A stretch of 64,000 bases of DNA, taken from assembly GCF_022751215.1 (NCBI RefSeq), contig NZ_JAICDG010000004.1, positions 372,001 to 436,000 on the forward strand, in the 5' to 3' direction. Below the pieces are notes generated by a model. It was not told where the DNA came from. It did no database searches and was given only the letters and a program-made list of their open reading frames with translations. This DNA is from Actinomadura terrae (GTDB taxonomy: Bacteria; Actinomycetota; Actinomycetes; Streptosporangiales; Streptosporangiaceae). Below are positions 17,422-25,599 of this stretch, piece by piece. A program made the translations under genes and the position numbers. Numbering within the stretch: the first letter of the stretch is position 1; each line of letters opens with the position of its first letter.

Positions 17422-18285
17422 TCACCGAAACGGCCATCGTAGCTGCCGGAGCTGCTCTTCCTCGCCCTGCCCCGCTTCGAGCTTCGGCCTTGGTTGGTGG
17501 CGGCTTCCACGATGGGCTCGACTCCGAACGATCTCTCGCACTCGAGTGGCGGCCTCGACGGGATCTTCATGCTCCCATACTCGTACCACCATCCAGCCGG
17601 CTTCGGATAGCTTCCGCTCGGTCTCTCTGTCCCGTTCACGATTGCGCTCTATCTTGGCGGACCAGAACTCGCTATTGCGTTTGGCGGGGCGATGATGTTC
17701 AGGGCAACCATGCCAGAAGCAGCCATCGGAGAAGACTGCGACCTTCGCGCCAACGAACACCAAGTCGGCAGTCCGTCGAATCTCCGGGATGGGACGCCGG
17801 TCGATGCGGTATCGAAGTCCAAGCGAATGGACAGCCGACCTCAACGCGAGTTCCGGCTTGGTATCCCGGCTGCGATTACCGCGCATCACCGAACGAACTG
17901 CAGGCGAACTCGCCCAGGATTCCGTCGGCTCTGGTGTCTCTTTGAGAAGTCCCTTGGCCGCTGCCATCTTCCATGCTTGCGCCAAGTTCTTCGCCCGTGT
18001 TTCTTGGTCTACCTCACCAACGTACACCTCAGGCGAGCGTCCCTTATCTGACCAGCGAAGATAGGCTCGTATACGCCGGTTCTTGCGCGGCAGCCGCAAC
18101 GCGATTGACGCGCACGCGATACGCCCATCATCAAGATCAACCATGCGGCGCTCACGGCCACCCGCCGCGCGATCCTGCTCCGCGGTCCGCGCGGCCCTGT
18201 TTTGCCCTGGTCGCCCCTTCCAAGCCCTGTCAGGCGGCGGCTTATCCTTCCAGCGTCCGGGGTCAGCGCTTTCGAGAGCGGTCAC
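17422..18285 (-). CDS. vsr: Vsr-type DNA mismatch endonuclease with N-terminal extension
   Basis: This 287-aa protein carries a Vsr nuclease domain at about residues 128-255. Its signature is RSVMRGNRSRDTKPELALR, the catalytic aspartate D174 in RRTADLVFV, SDGCFWHGCPEHH (187-198) and FWSAKIERNRERDRE. Classical Vsr enzymes nick beside T:G mismatches left by deamination of 5-methylcytosine, so a partner C5-methyltransferase fits. Residues 1-120 are extra compared with E. coli Vsr; IRAYLRWSDKGRSPEVYVG looks like a small separate beta-rich unit. The ATG overlaps the stop of the methyltransferase gene (ATGA); M48 is an alternative start. Codon use is less GC-rich than in the flanks. Confidence 0.9.
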   Translation of the reverse strand: MTALESADPGRWKDKPPPDRAWKGRPGQNRAARTAEQDRAAGGRERRMVDLDDGRIACASIALRLPRKNRRIRAYLRWSDKGRSPEVYVGEVDQETRAKNLAQAWKMAAAKGLLKETPEPTESWASSPAVRSVMRGNRSRDTKPELALRSAVHSLGLRYRIDRRPIPEIRRTADLVFVGAKVAVFSDGCFWHGCPEHHRPAKRNSEFWSAKIERNRERDRETERKLSEAGWMVVRVWEHEDPVEAATRVREIVRSRAHRGSRHQPRPKLEAGQGEEEQLRQLRWPFR

Positions 18286-19556
18286 CGCTGGGCCTCTGCC
18301 TCGTCGAGTACTTGGGCCACCGCCTTAGCGAAGACCTCGCCAAGCAGGACGGGCACCGCGTTGCCGAGTTGCCTCATCTGCTCACCGCGGGGCCCCTCAA
18401 GCTTCCACGTGTCGGGGAAGGTCATGACGCGTGCCGTCTCGCGGACCGACATGTAGCGGTGAGTCCCGTCGTCACGCAACATGACGGACTCACCTCCAGG
18501 TACCCCGTGGACACCGGCCTTGACGGTCTTGGCGGGACGGTCGAGCACGTTGGGGGTGTGCCCATCATAGATCCGGGCGCCGGGCCAGCCAATATGCTCT
18601 GTTACACCCCGGACCTTGCGAGGTTCACGGTTCAGCTGCTCATCTTTGATGTCTGGAAGCTTTGGCTCATTCTCGAAGTTGCCGGCGATCGCGTCACGTA
18701 GGGTTCTCCACGGCTTGAGGCCGTCGGAAACTAGAGCCTCAGGGGGGAGATCCGCCATGACTTTCTCCCGAACCTTCTTCCTGACTTTATGACGTTCCCA
18801 GTACTCTCCATTGGTCATGGAATGTATGAGGGCGTCGTTCGAGTGAGTCTCCGAGACAAGTTTTTCAAATTTTTCAAGGTCGACACCGAGGTCGGCCCGA
18901 AAGGCCACAATGATGATTCTGTGCCTAATCTGAGGTACACCGTAATCCGCCGCGTTCACGGGCTTCATAAAGACCTGGTAACGTCGGCGTGAATCAGAGG
19001 AACCGTCTTCGATACGCCGCCGCAAGATCGCGTCATGCTCTTGCCAGGCAGCACTCTCACTGCGCTCCTCGAAGGGTAGTTGCATCTCTCGGAGAATGTA
19101 TTCAAAGTATGGCTTGAAGGAAGGGCGCAGCAACCCTCGAACATTTTCACATATAACAGCCTTGGGTTCCATTTCGCGGATAGCTCGAAACATCTCAGGG
19201 AACATGTTTCGTTCATCCTCGTCACCTTTGGCTACGCCGCCAAGGCTAAACGGTTGACATGGGGGGCCGCCAGCCAGAATATCAACTTTATCCTTCAGGT
19301 GGTCAAAATCGACCTTGCGAATGTCGCCGGACTTGAGCGGGCAAGGCTGACCGGGTTCGGGGATGTTCGGGACTTGTCCCTCGTCTAGCAGTTTGGCCCC
19401 GTTTGCTTGGAGCGTCTCACAGGCCCGCTTGGCGAACTCGTTGAACAGGAGCGGCCGGAAGCCCGCTCGCTCGACCGCCTGGGCCAGCCCCCCGCCCCCA
19501 GCAAACAACTCCACGCTCGTGCGGTCGTTGCCTGCCCCCTGCTCCTGCTCAGACAT
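18282..19556 (-). CDS. C5-cytosine DNA methyltransferase
   Basis: This 424-aa enzyme has the standard motif order: motif I SVELFAGGGG (about residues 14-23), motif IV GGPPCQPFS with catalytic C100, motif VI ENVRG (137-141), motif VIII QIRHR and motif X RQLGNAVP near the C-terminus. The variable region between VIII and X determines specificity and cannot be read directly. The adjacent restriction enzyme resembles Eco29kI, which cuts CCGCGG, so that site is a reasonable guess. It sits between the restriction enzyme gene (142 bp upstream) and vsr (overlapping), and should protect the host DNA. The gene is A+T-richer than chromosomal neighbours. Confidence 0.95.
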   Translation of the reverse strand: MSEQEQGAGNDRTSVELFAGGGGLAQAVERAGFRPLLFNEFAKRACETLQANGAKLLDEGQVPNIPEPGQPCPLKSGDIRKVDFDHLKDKVDILAGGPPCQPFSLGGVAKGDEDERNMFPEMFRAIREMEPKAVICENVRGLLRPSFKPYFEYILREMQLPFEERSESAAWQEHDAILRRRIEDGSSDSRRRYQVFMKPVNAADYGVPQIRHRIIIVAFRADLGVDLEKFEKLVSETHSNDALIHSMTNGEYWERHKVRKKVREKVMADLPPEALVSDGLKPWRTLRDAIAGNFENEPKLPDIKDEQLNREPRKVRGVTEHIGWPGARIYDGHTPNVLDRPAKTVKAGVHGVPGGESVMLRDDGTHRYMSVRETARVMTFPDTWKLEGPRGEQMRQLGNAVPVLLGEVFAKAVAQVLDEAEAQR

Positions 19557-19698
19557 GGCGAAAGCATACCGCGGAGTTGTGGATCTTGCGACCCGCCCGT
19601 CGAAGAATTTTCAGGTCATACCGCTCCACCGACAGCAGCGCGCGCCGGGCCGCCACGAGCGTTGTGGACAACGCGGCGCGCCTCCCCGTCTCCGGGAG

Positions 19699-20640
19699 TC
19701 AGCCCGCCTCGTCTTCAGCGACTTCCCCGTGCTCCGCGTCGAGAACATTGCCTTCCGTCGCTTCCTCGGGATCAGGCTGCGCGCTAGCCGTGTCTCCGCG
19801 AGCGTCCACCCAGTCGTTCGGGCCGATGTCGACACCGAGCGCGGCGTTCTCGGCGATGAACGCGTCCACCCTGTAGACACGGAGGCGCTGGTCGCTCGCC
19901 CCCTTCTTCGCGGGAGACCAGATCATGTTCGCGCGCCGCCAACGCACCGCTCGAACTCGAGCCTCGCGCTGCGGATCCTCTTCCGGCAGAAGAGAGATCG
20001 CGATCCCGTCGCGGATACGATCTTCCATCTCCGCGCGGGTGAAGCGCCGGTTGCAGGTCCGGTTGGCCGCGCGAGGCCGTCCAGGATGAATCGTGTCCCA
20101 GATGGATCGAGCGTTGGTTCGTGCGGTTCCGGATGGGTTCGCGCCGAACCCGGGTATGAGCGTGTTCCAGAGAACGGGAGAGTACGCGCGGAGAAGCGCT
20201 CGCTCGCCGAGGACGATCCATACGTCGTCGAGGGGCAGGATTCGCACGTCGAAGTCGGTCAAGTTGAGGTTCCCCCCGCAGTCCTCTGCCGACGCCTCTT
20301 CGAGGCTCACCCGGTGCTTGCCGACGATCCGGTCGTACAGGGCGGGCTTCGCCTCGTCAGGAGGATCGCCATAGCTGCTGTTCCCTGCTTCGGCCTTGCC
20401 GACGTACACCGGAACGTCGCCGTCCTTCAACCGCTCGTAGAGTGGGAGAGACCCCGTGTAGTAGAGCGCGTACAAACCGGCTCCAGGGAACGAAGGAAGA
20501 GACTTCAGGGGGATCCGAGGTTGGTCGTCCAACGCCTCTCGAAGATTCCGGCTCAGTTGATCCAAGCTCAGTGGATCGAATCTGTCGCCGATCTCCTTGG
20601 GACGCGCGGGAGTGGAGTTGCGGCTGATCCGAGAAGGCAT
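19699..20640 (-). CDS. Eco29kI-like GIY-YIG type II restriction endonuclease
   Basis: This 313-aa protein has a GIY-YIG nuclease core. GAGLYALYYTG holds tyrosines at residues 57-61, PVYVGKAEAG has Y79, LYDRIVGKHR provides R104 and H109, ERALLRAY gives E147, and WNTLIPGFG gives N159. The order and spacing follow Eco29kI, an enzyme that cleaves CCGCGG; the specificity here is inferred. The C-terminal 120 residues are more divergent and end in an acidic tail. It is the first gene of the minus arm and is divergently arranged with the MORC-like gene, the two sharing a 366-bp control region. Confidence 0.88.
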   Translation of the reverse strand: MPSRISRNSTPARPKEIGDRFDPLSLDQLSRNLREALDDQPRIPLKSLPSFPGAGLYALYYTGSLPLYERLKDGDVPVYVGKAEAGNSSYGDPPDEAKPALYDRIVGKHRVSLEEASAEDCGGNLNLTDFDVRILPLDDVWIVLGERALLRAYSPVLWNTLIPGFGANPSGTARTNARSIWDTIHPGRPRAANRTCNRRFTRAEMEDRIRDGIAISLLPEEDPQREARVRAVRWRRANMIWSPAKKGASDQRLRVYRVDAFIAENAALGVDIGPNDWVDARGDTASAQPDPEEATEGNVLDAEHGEVAEDEAG

Positions 20641-20731
20641 GATCAGAGGCTATCGCGAAATCCCTGACAGAAATCAATCTTTGAGTCAACCCGCCTCTGT
20701 CCGTCCAGCGCGATGAGCAGCCCCTGACCTA

Positions 20732-20852
20732 AGGTGATGTGAGCTAGTTCGTCACCTCGCCAGGCGATCGTCACCTCGCCAGGCGAAGGGCCCGAGCGAA
20801 GGGCCTCCGCGGGAGCGCCGAGCGAGAGGTGCGGCTGGAGCGATTCACCTCT
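20732..20852. promoter_or_regulatory. Divergent control region with tandem 19-bp repeat and TCACCT boxes
   Basis: TCGTCACCTCGCCAGGCGA occurs twice back to back, at 20749-20767 and 20768-20786, with no mismatch. Each copy contains the palindrome TCGCC-A-GGCGA. Further TCACCT occurs at 20845, and the inverted form AGGTGA/AGGTG at 20732 and 20827. AGAGGTG (20825-20831) and CACCTCT (20846-20852) form another inverted pair. A downstream A+T-rich palindrome GCATA-AA-TATGC lies at 20863-20874. The layout suggests operators controlling the two arms of the defence locus. Confidence 0.6.
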
Positions 20853-20940
20853 AACACAATTCGCATAAATATGCAAGAACAACTGCAACCTCGTCGGTCC
20901 CACCGCATATCATCGGTGCCAACTCGATCCCGATGCTTGC

Positions 20941-20977
20941 GCGCGCCACCCTTCGGCGGTGCCGAGGGGTGGCGCGC
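20941..20977 (+). promoter_or_regulatory. Strong hairpin in the leader of the MORC-like gene
   Basis: Arms GCGCGCCACCCTTCGGC (20941-20957) and GCCGAGGGGTGGCGCGC (20961-20977) pair over 17 bp with a single non-Watson-Crick position, which is G-U in RNA. The loop is three bases. It ends 29 bases before the TTG start. No U-run follows, so attenuation, a protein-binding site or mRNA protection are all possible. Confidence 0.6.
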
Positions 20978-21006
20978 CCAGCCGAGGATCAGAGACAGGA
21001 GGGCCG

Positions 21007-23352
21007 TTGAAGATCACACCGTCCTCCCGCATCCTCCGGATGCTGGGAGAGATTGAGTTCGATGAGTGGCAGTGCGTCGCCGAGTTGGTGGACAACTCCC
21101 TGGATGACTTTACCGAGATCGTACGCTCGGGAGTGCCTTGGGCCGGGGGCTTCAAGATCAGTGTCGCACTGCCCAGTCCCGGAGCCAAGCCCTCTGACGC
21201 CGTCGTGAAGGTCACGGACACCGGGCGCGGCATGAGCTACGAACGGTTGGAGCAATCCGTCCGGGCCGGGTGGTCCAGCAACGATCGATTCGACAAGCTC
21301 GGTCTCTTCGGCATGGGCTTCAACGTCAGCACCGCTCGTTTGGGGCGTCGCACACGAGTTCTGACCACCCGGCCAGGGGACGATCAGTGGATCGGCGTGG
21401 AGATCGACCTCGACCGTATCGGGGATGATTTCGAGGCCAGCGACATCACTGAGCCAAAGACGGACCTCAACGAGCACGGGACTCGTATCGAGATCAGCGG
21501 CCTTCATCCCGAACGCGCTGACTGGCTTCGGCGCAACGCGAGCAACCTCCGTGACACGCTGGGGCGCACCTACTCATGGATCCTCGACAACCAGCCCTTC
21601 GAACTCTGGGTGCAGGGACAGCGAGTCAGGCCACGGCGCCACTGCCGGTGGGGTGACGACCGGCACGTGATCTACGGCAGCGGCGCCTCCTCACAGAAGA
21701 TCCCTGCCTACATCCCCATCGATGAGACCTTCGAACCAGCGGAAGCCTGCGCCAATTGTGGAAACTGGCAGACGCCTGACAAGGGAACGTGCGACCAGTG
21801 CGGTGGCGACCGCCTCACTCTGCGTGAGCGGCGGATCCATGGCTGGCTTGGTGTCCAGCGCCATTTGGACAAGCGCGAATTCGGTATTGATTTCCTACGC
21901 AACGGCCGCAAGATCCTCCAGTGGGACAAGCGGCTGTTCGACTGGAAGAACCCCAATGACCCACTTGGCGCTGTGGACACCGAGTATCCGATCGAGCTAG
22001 CCAACCAAGGAGGCCGGTTGATTGGAGAGATCCACCTCGATCACGTGCCGGTCACTTACCAGAAGAACGCGTTTGAGTACAGCGACCGCGGCTGGCGTGC
22101 CGCCGTGGACTTCTTGCGGGGGGTCGGTCCTCTTCAACCCGAGAAGGCCAAGAGACTGGGCTACCCAGAGAACACAAGCCCGCTCGGGCTCCTCTTCAAG
22201 GGATACCGGAGGAACGCGGCGGGGATGCGTTGCCTCGTCCCAGGTGACGGGACCCGGCCGATCCATGACTTGACCCGCCGCTGGGCGCAACTCTTCCATC
22301 GAGGAGACTCTGAGTTTCAGAGTGATCAACGGTGGTGGGAAGCCGTGGTCAATCACGAGGAGCAGAGCAAGAGGGCCAAGCTCGCGAAGGTCGAGGGGGT
22401 CTCCCAGAACAGGCCTGATGAGCTCGCCGTGCTGGAAGCACTCGGTGTCAACTCCGACGGCGCTCCCGATGTAGCGAGCGACTCGGCTCTAGTTCCGCCC
22501 AAGGCCGTGGCGGCATCACCCAAGCCCTCGAAGGAGACCGCCCAGGAACGAATCGAGCGTTACCACGCCGACTCCATAATCGTTCCTGAGCTGACCCGGG
22601 ACTTCGGAATCCCGCGGGTCGGTGACCTTGTCGTCGAGACCCGCAGGCTCAGGACGCTCAGCCTCCGCGACGACAACGGACAACCCACACCCGCGCTCCT
22701 GGTCCAAGGACCCGGCGGCACCGCGACTGCTTTCCTGGACCCCGCCCACGACGCTTTCGCGAAGCTGGGAGTCGACGCGGCCGAACTACTGGTAGTGGAG
22801 ATCGCCGCAATTCTCAAGGTCAAGGCTGATAGTGACCTCACCTACGCCCAGTTGGTCTCGTCACTCCGGGCCCACAGCCTGCCCGACTCGGCGCTGCGTA
22901 TGGATGTGGTCTTCAGGCAAGCTCGGGAGTTGCTAACCGACGTCCGCAGGATGATGGCCGCCAGGATCGAACCCGATCCCGGGCGAGCCTTCCAACACCT
23001 GTCCCCCGACGAACTGACGGCCACAGAGAACGAGATGATCGCGAACGGTCAGGTCATGCTCACTCAGAAGCTTGGGGAGACTGGGGAGTTCCTGCTGTAC
23101 GCTCCGCCTCTCTTCACGGTGAAGTTGTTGGAGGAGTGGCCTGAGGCATTCATGGACGGGAAGGTCTTCGCCGGCCCGTACGCCTCGCTCTCCTCCCCTT
23201 CGGCGCAGCGGCTCAGCCTGGCGAGGTTGTCTGGCTACCTCAACGACATCGCGACGTTGGTGAGCTTCACTGTTGACCTCGGTCCGCAGCAGCTTCAGCG
23301 GACCAGGCTCAGTATCCAGCTACTCGCCGACGAACTCGTGGCGGAAGCATGA
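21007..23352 (+). CDS. MORC-like GHKL ATPase with zinc ribbon
   Basis: From the TTG at 21007, placed just after AGGAGGG (20997-21003), the protein is 781 aa. The next in-frame ATG upstream (20959) lies inside the leader hairpin, so TTG is preferred. The GHKL ATP site is complete: N-box ELVDNSLDD (E26, N30), G1 VTDTGRGM (D71) and G2 GLFGMGFNV (99-107). A four-cysteine zinc ribbon (C248, C251, C262, C265) is inserted before the transducer-like region. The C-terminal half is unassigned. MutL/MORC-type ATPases in restriction-type operons have been described computationally (Iyer and colleagues, 2008). They are thought to act as ATP-driven clamps on DNA. The gene overlaps the helicase gene (ATGA). 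Confidence 0.88.
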   Translation: MKITPSSRILRMLGEIEFDEWQCVAELVDNSLDDFTEIVRSGVPWAGGFKISVALPSPGAKPSDAVVKVTDTGRGMSYERLEQSVRAGWSSNDRFDKLGLFGMGFNVSTARLGRRTRVLTTRPGDDQWIGVEIDLDRIGDDFEASDITEPKTDLNEHGTRIEISGLHPERADWLRRNASNLRDTLGRTYSWILDNQPFELWVQGQRVRPRRHCRWGDDRHVIYGSGASSQKIPAYIPIDETFEPAEACANCGNWQTPDKGTCDQCGGDRLTLRERRIHGWLGVQRHLDKREFGIDFLRNGRKILQWDKRLFDWKNPNDPLGAVDTEYPIELANQGGRLIGEIHLDHVPVTYQKNAFEYSDRGWRAAVDFLRGVGPLQPEKAKRLGYPENTSPLGLLFKGYRRNAAGMRCLVPGDGTRPIHDLTRRWAQLFHRGDSEFQSDQRWWEAVVNHEEQSKRAKLAKVEGVSQNRPDELAVLEALGVNSDGAPDVASDSALVPPKAVAASPKPSKETAQERIERYHADSIIVPELTRDFGIPRVGDLVVETRRLRTLSLRDDNGQPTPALLVQGPGGTATAFLDPAHDAFAKLGVDAAELLVVEIAAILKVKADSDLTYAQLVSSLRAHSLPDSALRMDVVFRQARELLTDVRRMMAARIEPDPGRAFQHLSPDELTATENEMIANGQVMLTQKLGETGEFLLYAPPLFTVKLLEEWPEAFMDGKVFAGPYASLSSPSAQRLSLARLSGYLNDIATLVSFTVDLGPQQLQRTRLSIQLLADELVAEA

Positions 23353-25010
23353 CGGGTGGGCTCCTCTCGGCCGAGGCTCTCCTGGAAGGAGGGCCTCGCG
23401 GACTACCGCGCGCGGTCGAGCGCGCACTGTGGCACCTGGGTTTCGTCGACGTGCGTGTAGTGGATGGCGCCGGTGACGGTGGCGCTGACCTGCTGGCGGT
23501 GCGCAGCCGTGAGCAGTGGGTCTTCCAATGCAAATGGTCCGCGAACCGGCCAATAGATCGCGAAGGTGTGGACGACCTTGAGCGAGCCCACACTCGCTAT
23601 GGCGCCGACAGGTCGGTGCTGGTCACCAACACGGGACTCGCGAGATCAGCCGAAGAGCGCCGACGCGCGCTCGAAACGGTTGGCATCAAGATCTCGGTAT
23701 GGGACGGCCCCACGCTGGGGGCGATCTGGGAGCGCATGCCCGATCGGGTAGCCGAGCAGTATGAGTTGCGTGGCTACCAACTCTCGGCGGCCGAGGCGAT
23801 CCTGGCCGACCTGAACGGCACCGGCAGGGCCCTGCTGGTACTGGCCACCGGGTTGGGCAAGACCGTTGTCGGCGGAGCGGTTATCCGTCGGTACCTCGAA
23901 ACGGATCCGAAGCTACCAATCCTCGTGGTCGCGCACACCAAGGAACTAGTAGAGCAGCTGGAACGGGCACTGTGGCGACATCTGAGCAAGGCCATTCCGA
24001 CACGCCTTCTCACAGGCGACAACAAGCCACCCTCGTACGATGGCGTCCTAGTCGGCACGGTCGAGTCGGTCCTTGGCGTGGTCCGCGCGGGCTGGCGCCC
24101 GAGTCTCATCATGGTCGATGAGACCCATCACGTCAGCGAGAACGGAAGGTTCGCGGATCTGCTAGATCTGTGTGGCGACGCGGCCCAGTTCGGAGTGACC
24201 GCTACCCCGTGGCGTGGCGACAAGTTCGATATCACGGCACGTTTCGGCCCAGCGAGCTTTATGATGGGTATCGCCGAAGGGATGGCCGCTGGATACCTTT
24301 CCGCAGTCGACTACAGGCTCTTCGTCGACAACCTCGACTGGGAGACGGTCCGGCAGATGAGTCAGCATGGATACTCGATCAAGGAACTCAACCGAGCCCT
24401 GTTCCTGCCTCAGCGCGACGAAGAGATCGTCGAGCAGTTCCGGGAGACGTGGCGACAGACCCCGGACCCACGGGCCATCCTGTTCTGCCAGACCATCGAG
24501 CACGCGGAGCGGATCGCTACGTTGCTGTCCTTGTCGGACACCGCGTGGCACCGGGCGTCCTTCCTGCATAGCGGGCTGCCAAGACAACGGCGCCAGATCC
24601 TGCTGAACGAGTTCCGGCTCGGCCGAGTGCCGATCATCACCTGCGTCGACGTCTTTAACGAGGGAGTCGACGTCCCCGACGTCAACCTGATCGCTTTCCT
24701 ACGCGTCACTCATAGCAGACGGATTTTCGTACAGCAGCTCGGACGTGGCCTACGGCTGAGCCCAGGCAAGAAGGCGCTCAAGGTATTGGACTTCGTGACG
24801 GACATCCGCCGAGTCGCCGCCACACTGGACCTCAAGCGCTCACTCGAAGCCACCGAGGCCGAGCATCTCCGGCTCCGACTTCCGTCTGGGTCCCGTATCG
24901 AGTTCAACGACGAGACTGCGGGCACCCTCCTCGACCACTGGATCCAGGACGCCGCAAGCCTGGAAACCGCAGCCGACGAAGTACGGCTTCAATTCCCCCC
25001 ACCCCTCTAG
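23349..25010 (+). CDS. Mrr-type nuclease/SF2 helicase fusion
   Basis: The 553-aa protein has two parts. Residues about 20-120 are an Mrr-like PD-(D/E)xK nuclease with GAGDGGADLLAV (D43/D47) and the QxK pair at 60-62 (VFQCKW). Residues about 135-510 are a superfamily 2 helicase: RGYQLSAAEAI (Q-like motif), Walker A ATGLGKTVV (K171), motif II VDETHH (D257), motif III TATPWRG, and motif VI QQLGRGLRLSP. This is the architecture of type I/III-like restriction translocases without a methyltransferase. The gene is coupled to the MORC-like gene by a four-base overlap, so the ATPase and the nuclease-translocase probably act together. Confidence 0.92.
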   Translation: MTGGLLSAEALLEGGPRGLPRAVERALWHLGFVDVRVVDGAGDGGADLLAVRSREQWVFQCKWSANRPIDREGVDDLERAHTRYGADRSVLVTNTGLARSAEERRRALETVGIKISVWDGPTLGAIWERMPDRVAEQYELRGYQLSAAEAILADLNGTGRALLVLATGLGKTVVGGAVIRRYLETDPKLPILVVAHTKELVEQLERALWRHLSKAIPTRLLTGDNKPPSYDGVLVGTVESVLGVVRAGWRPSLIMVDETHHVSENGRFADLLDLCGDAAQFGVTATPWRGDKFDITARFGPASFMMGIAEGMAAGYLSAVDYRLFVDNLDWETVRQMSQHGYSIKELNRALFLPQRDEEIVEQFRETWRQTPDPRAILFCQTIEHAERIATLLSLSDTAWHRASFLHSGLPRQRRQILLNEFRLGRVPIITCVDVFNEGVDVPDVNLIAFLRVTHSRRIFVQQLGRGLRLSPGKKALKVLDFVTDIRRVAATLDLKRSLEATEAEHLRLRLPSGSRIEFNDETAGTLLDHWIQDAASLETAADEVRLQFPPPL

Positions 25011-25020
25011 GAACCCTCCT

Positions 25021-25599
25021 GTGACAATCAACCAGCGACTTCAGGGCAAGATCGTTCGACGTCTTTTTCAAGAGGCTGAGGAGATCGACTGGATCTACCT
25101 TCCTGACCAGAGGCGGACCGAGACGTACAACCAGTGGGTGCAGAACCCTGAGATCGGAGGGAGGCTGACAGAGTTCATGCCCGCCGCACAAGCGAGGGTT
25201 TGGATCAAAGACGGCCCCATGAAGGAGTTCGCCCGCGCCAGATTCGGTGTGGGGACCTACGCTCAGTACGTATCCAACCCCACCGCTGGCGCCAACCAAC
25301 TGGTTCGGAGCGCTCTCGGCGAAGACTGGGAAGCGGACATAGAGACCAGGAATATCAAGCCTCTTCGACTCCGTGTCTACAAGGGCGAGGAGGAAGTCAT
25401 GTTCACATGGGCTCCCTTCAAAGACTTCAAACACCTCGTCTGGGCTGCGATCAAAGCCAAAGCCGAGGGCAATGAGATGCCCTGGGTCTTGTGCGCACTA
25501 GGCTCCTTCGAGAACCCGATCCCCGAAGATATGAAGGCATTTCACCGTCGCGTTGCCCAACAGTGCCAGGTACGAGTGGTTCACGTGGAAGGGGTCTGA
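25021..25599 (+). CDS. Unknown 192-aa protein of the defence locus
   Basis: I do not recognise a family. The protein starts at a GTG ten bases after the helicase stop and ends directly before the next ATG, so it is firmly part of the operon. It is mixed alpha/beta by eye, rich in aromatic and charged residues (EIDWIYLPDQRRTETYNQW, MFTWAPFKDFKHLVW), without membrane segments or an obvious nuclease motif. Its conserved-looking tryptophans suggest a nucleic-acid- or protein-binding role, but that is a guess. Confidence 0.8.
   Translation: MTINQRLQGKIVRRLFQEAEEIDWIYLPDQRRTETYNQWVQNPEIGGRLTEFMPAAQARVWIKDGPMKEFARARFGVGTYAQYVSNPTAGANQLVRSALGEDWEADIETRNIKPLRLRVYKGEEEVMFTWAPFKDFKHLVWAAIKAKAEGNEMPWVLCALGSFENPIPEDMKAFHRRVAQQCQVRVVHVEGV

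Noticed and set aside
20643..20903. Possible small controller (C-protein) gene upstream of the restriction enzyme
   Set aside because: The 86-codon frame has no helix-turn-helix pattern and runs through the tandem repeats and TCACCT boxes, so it is better read as control DNA.
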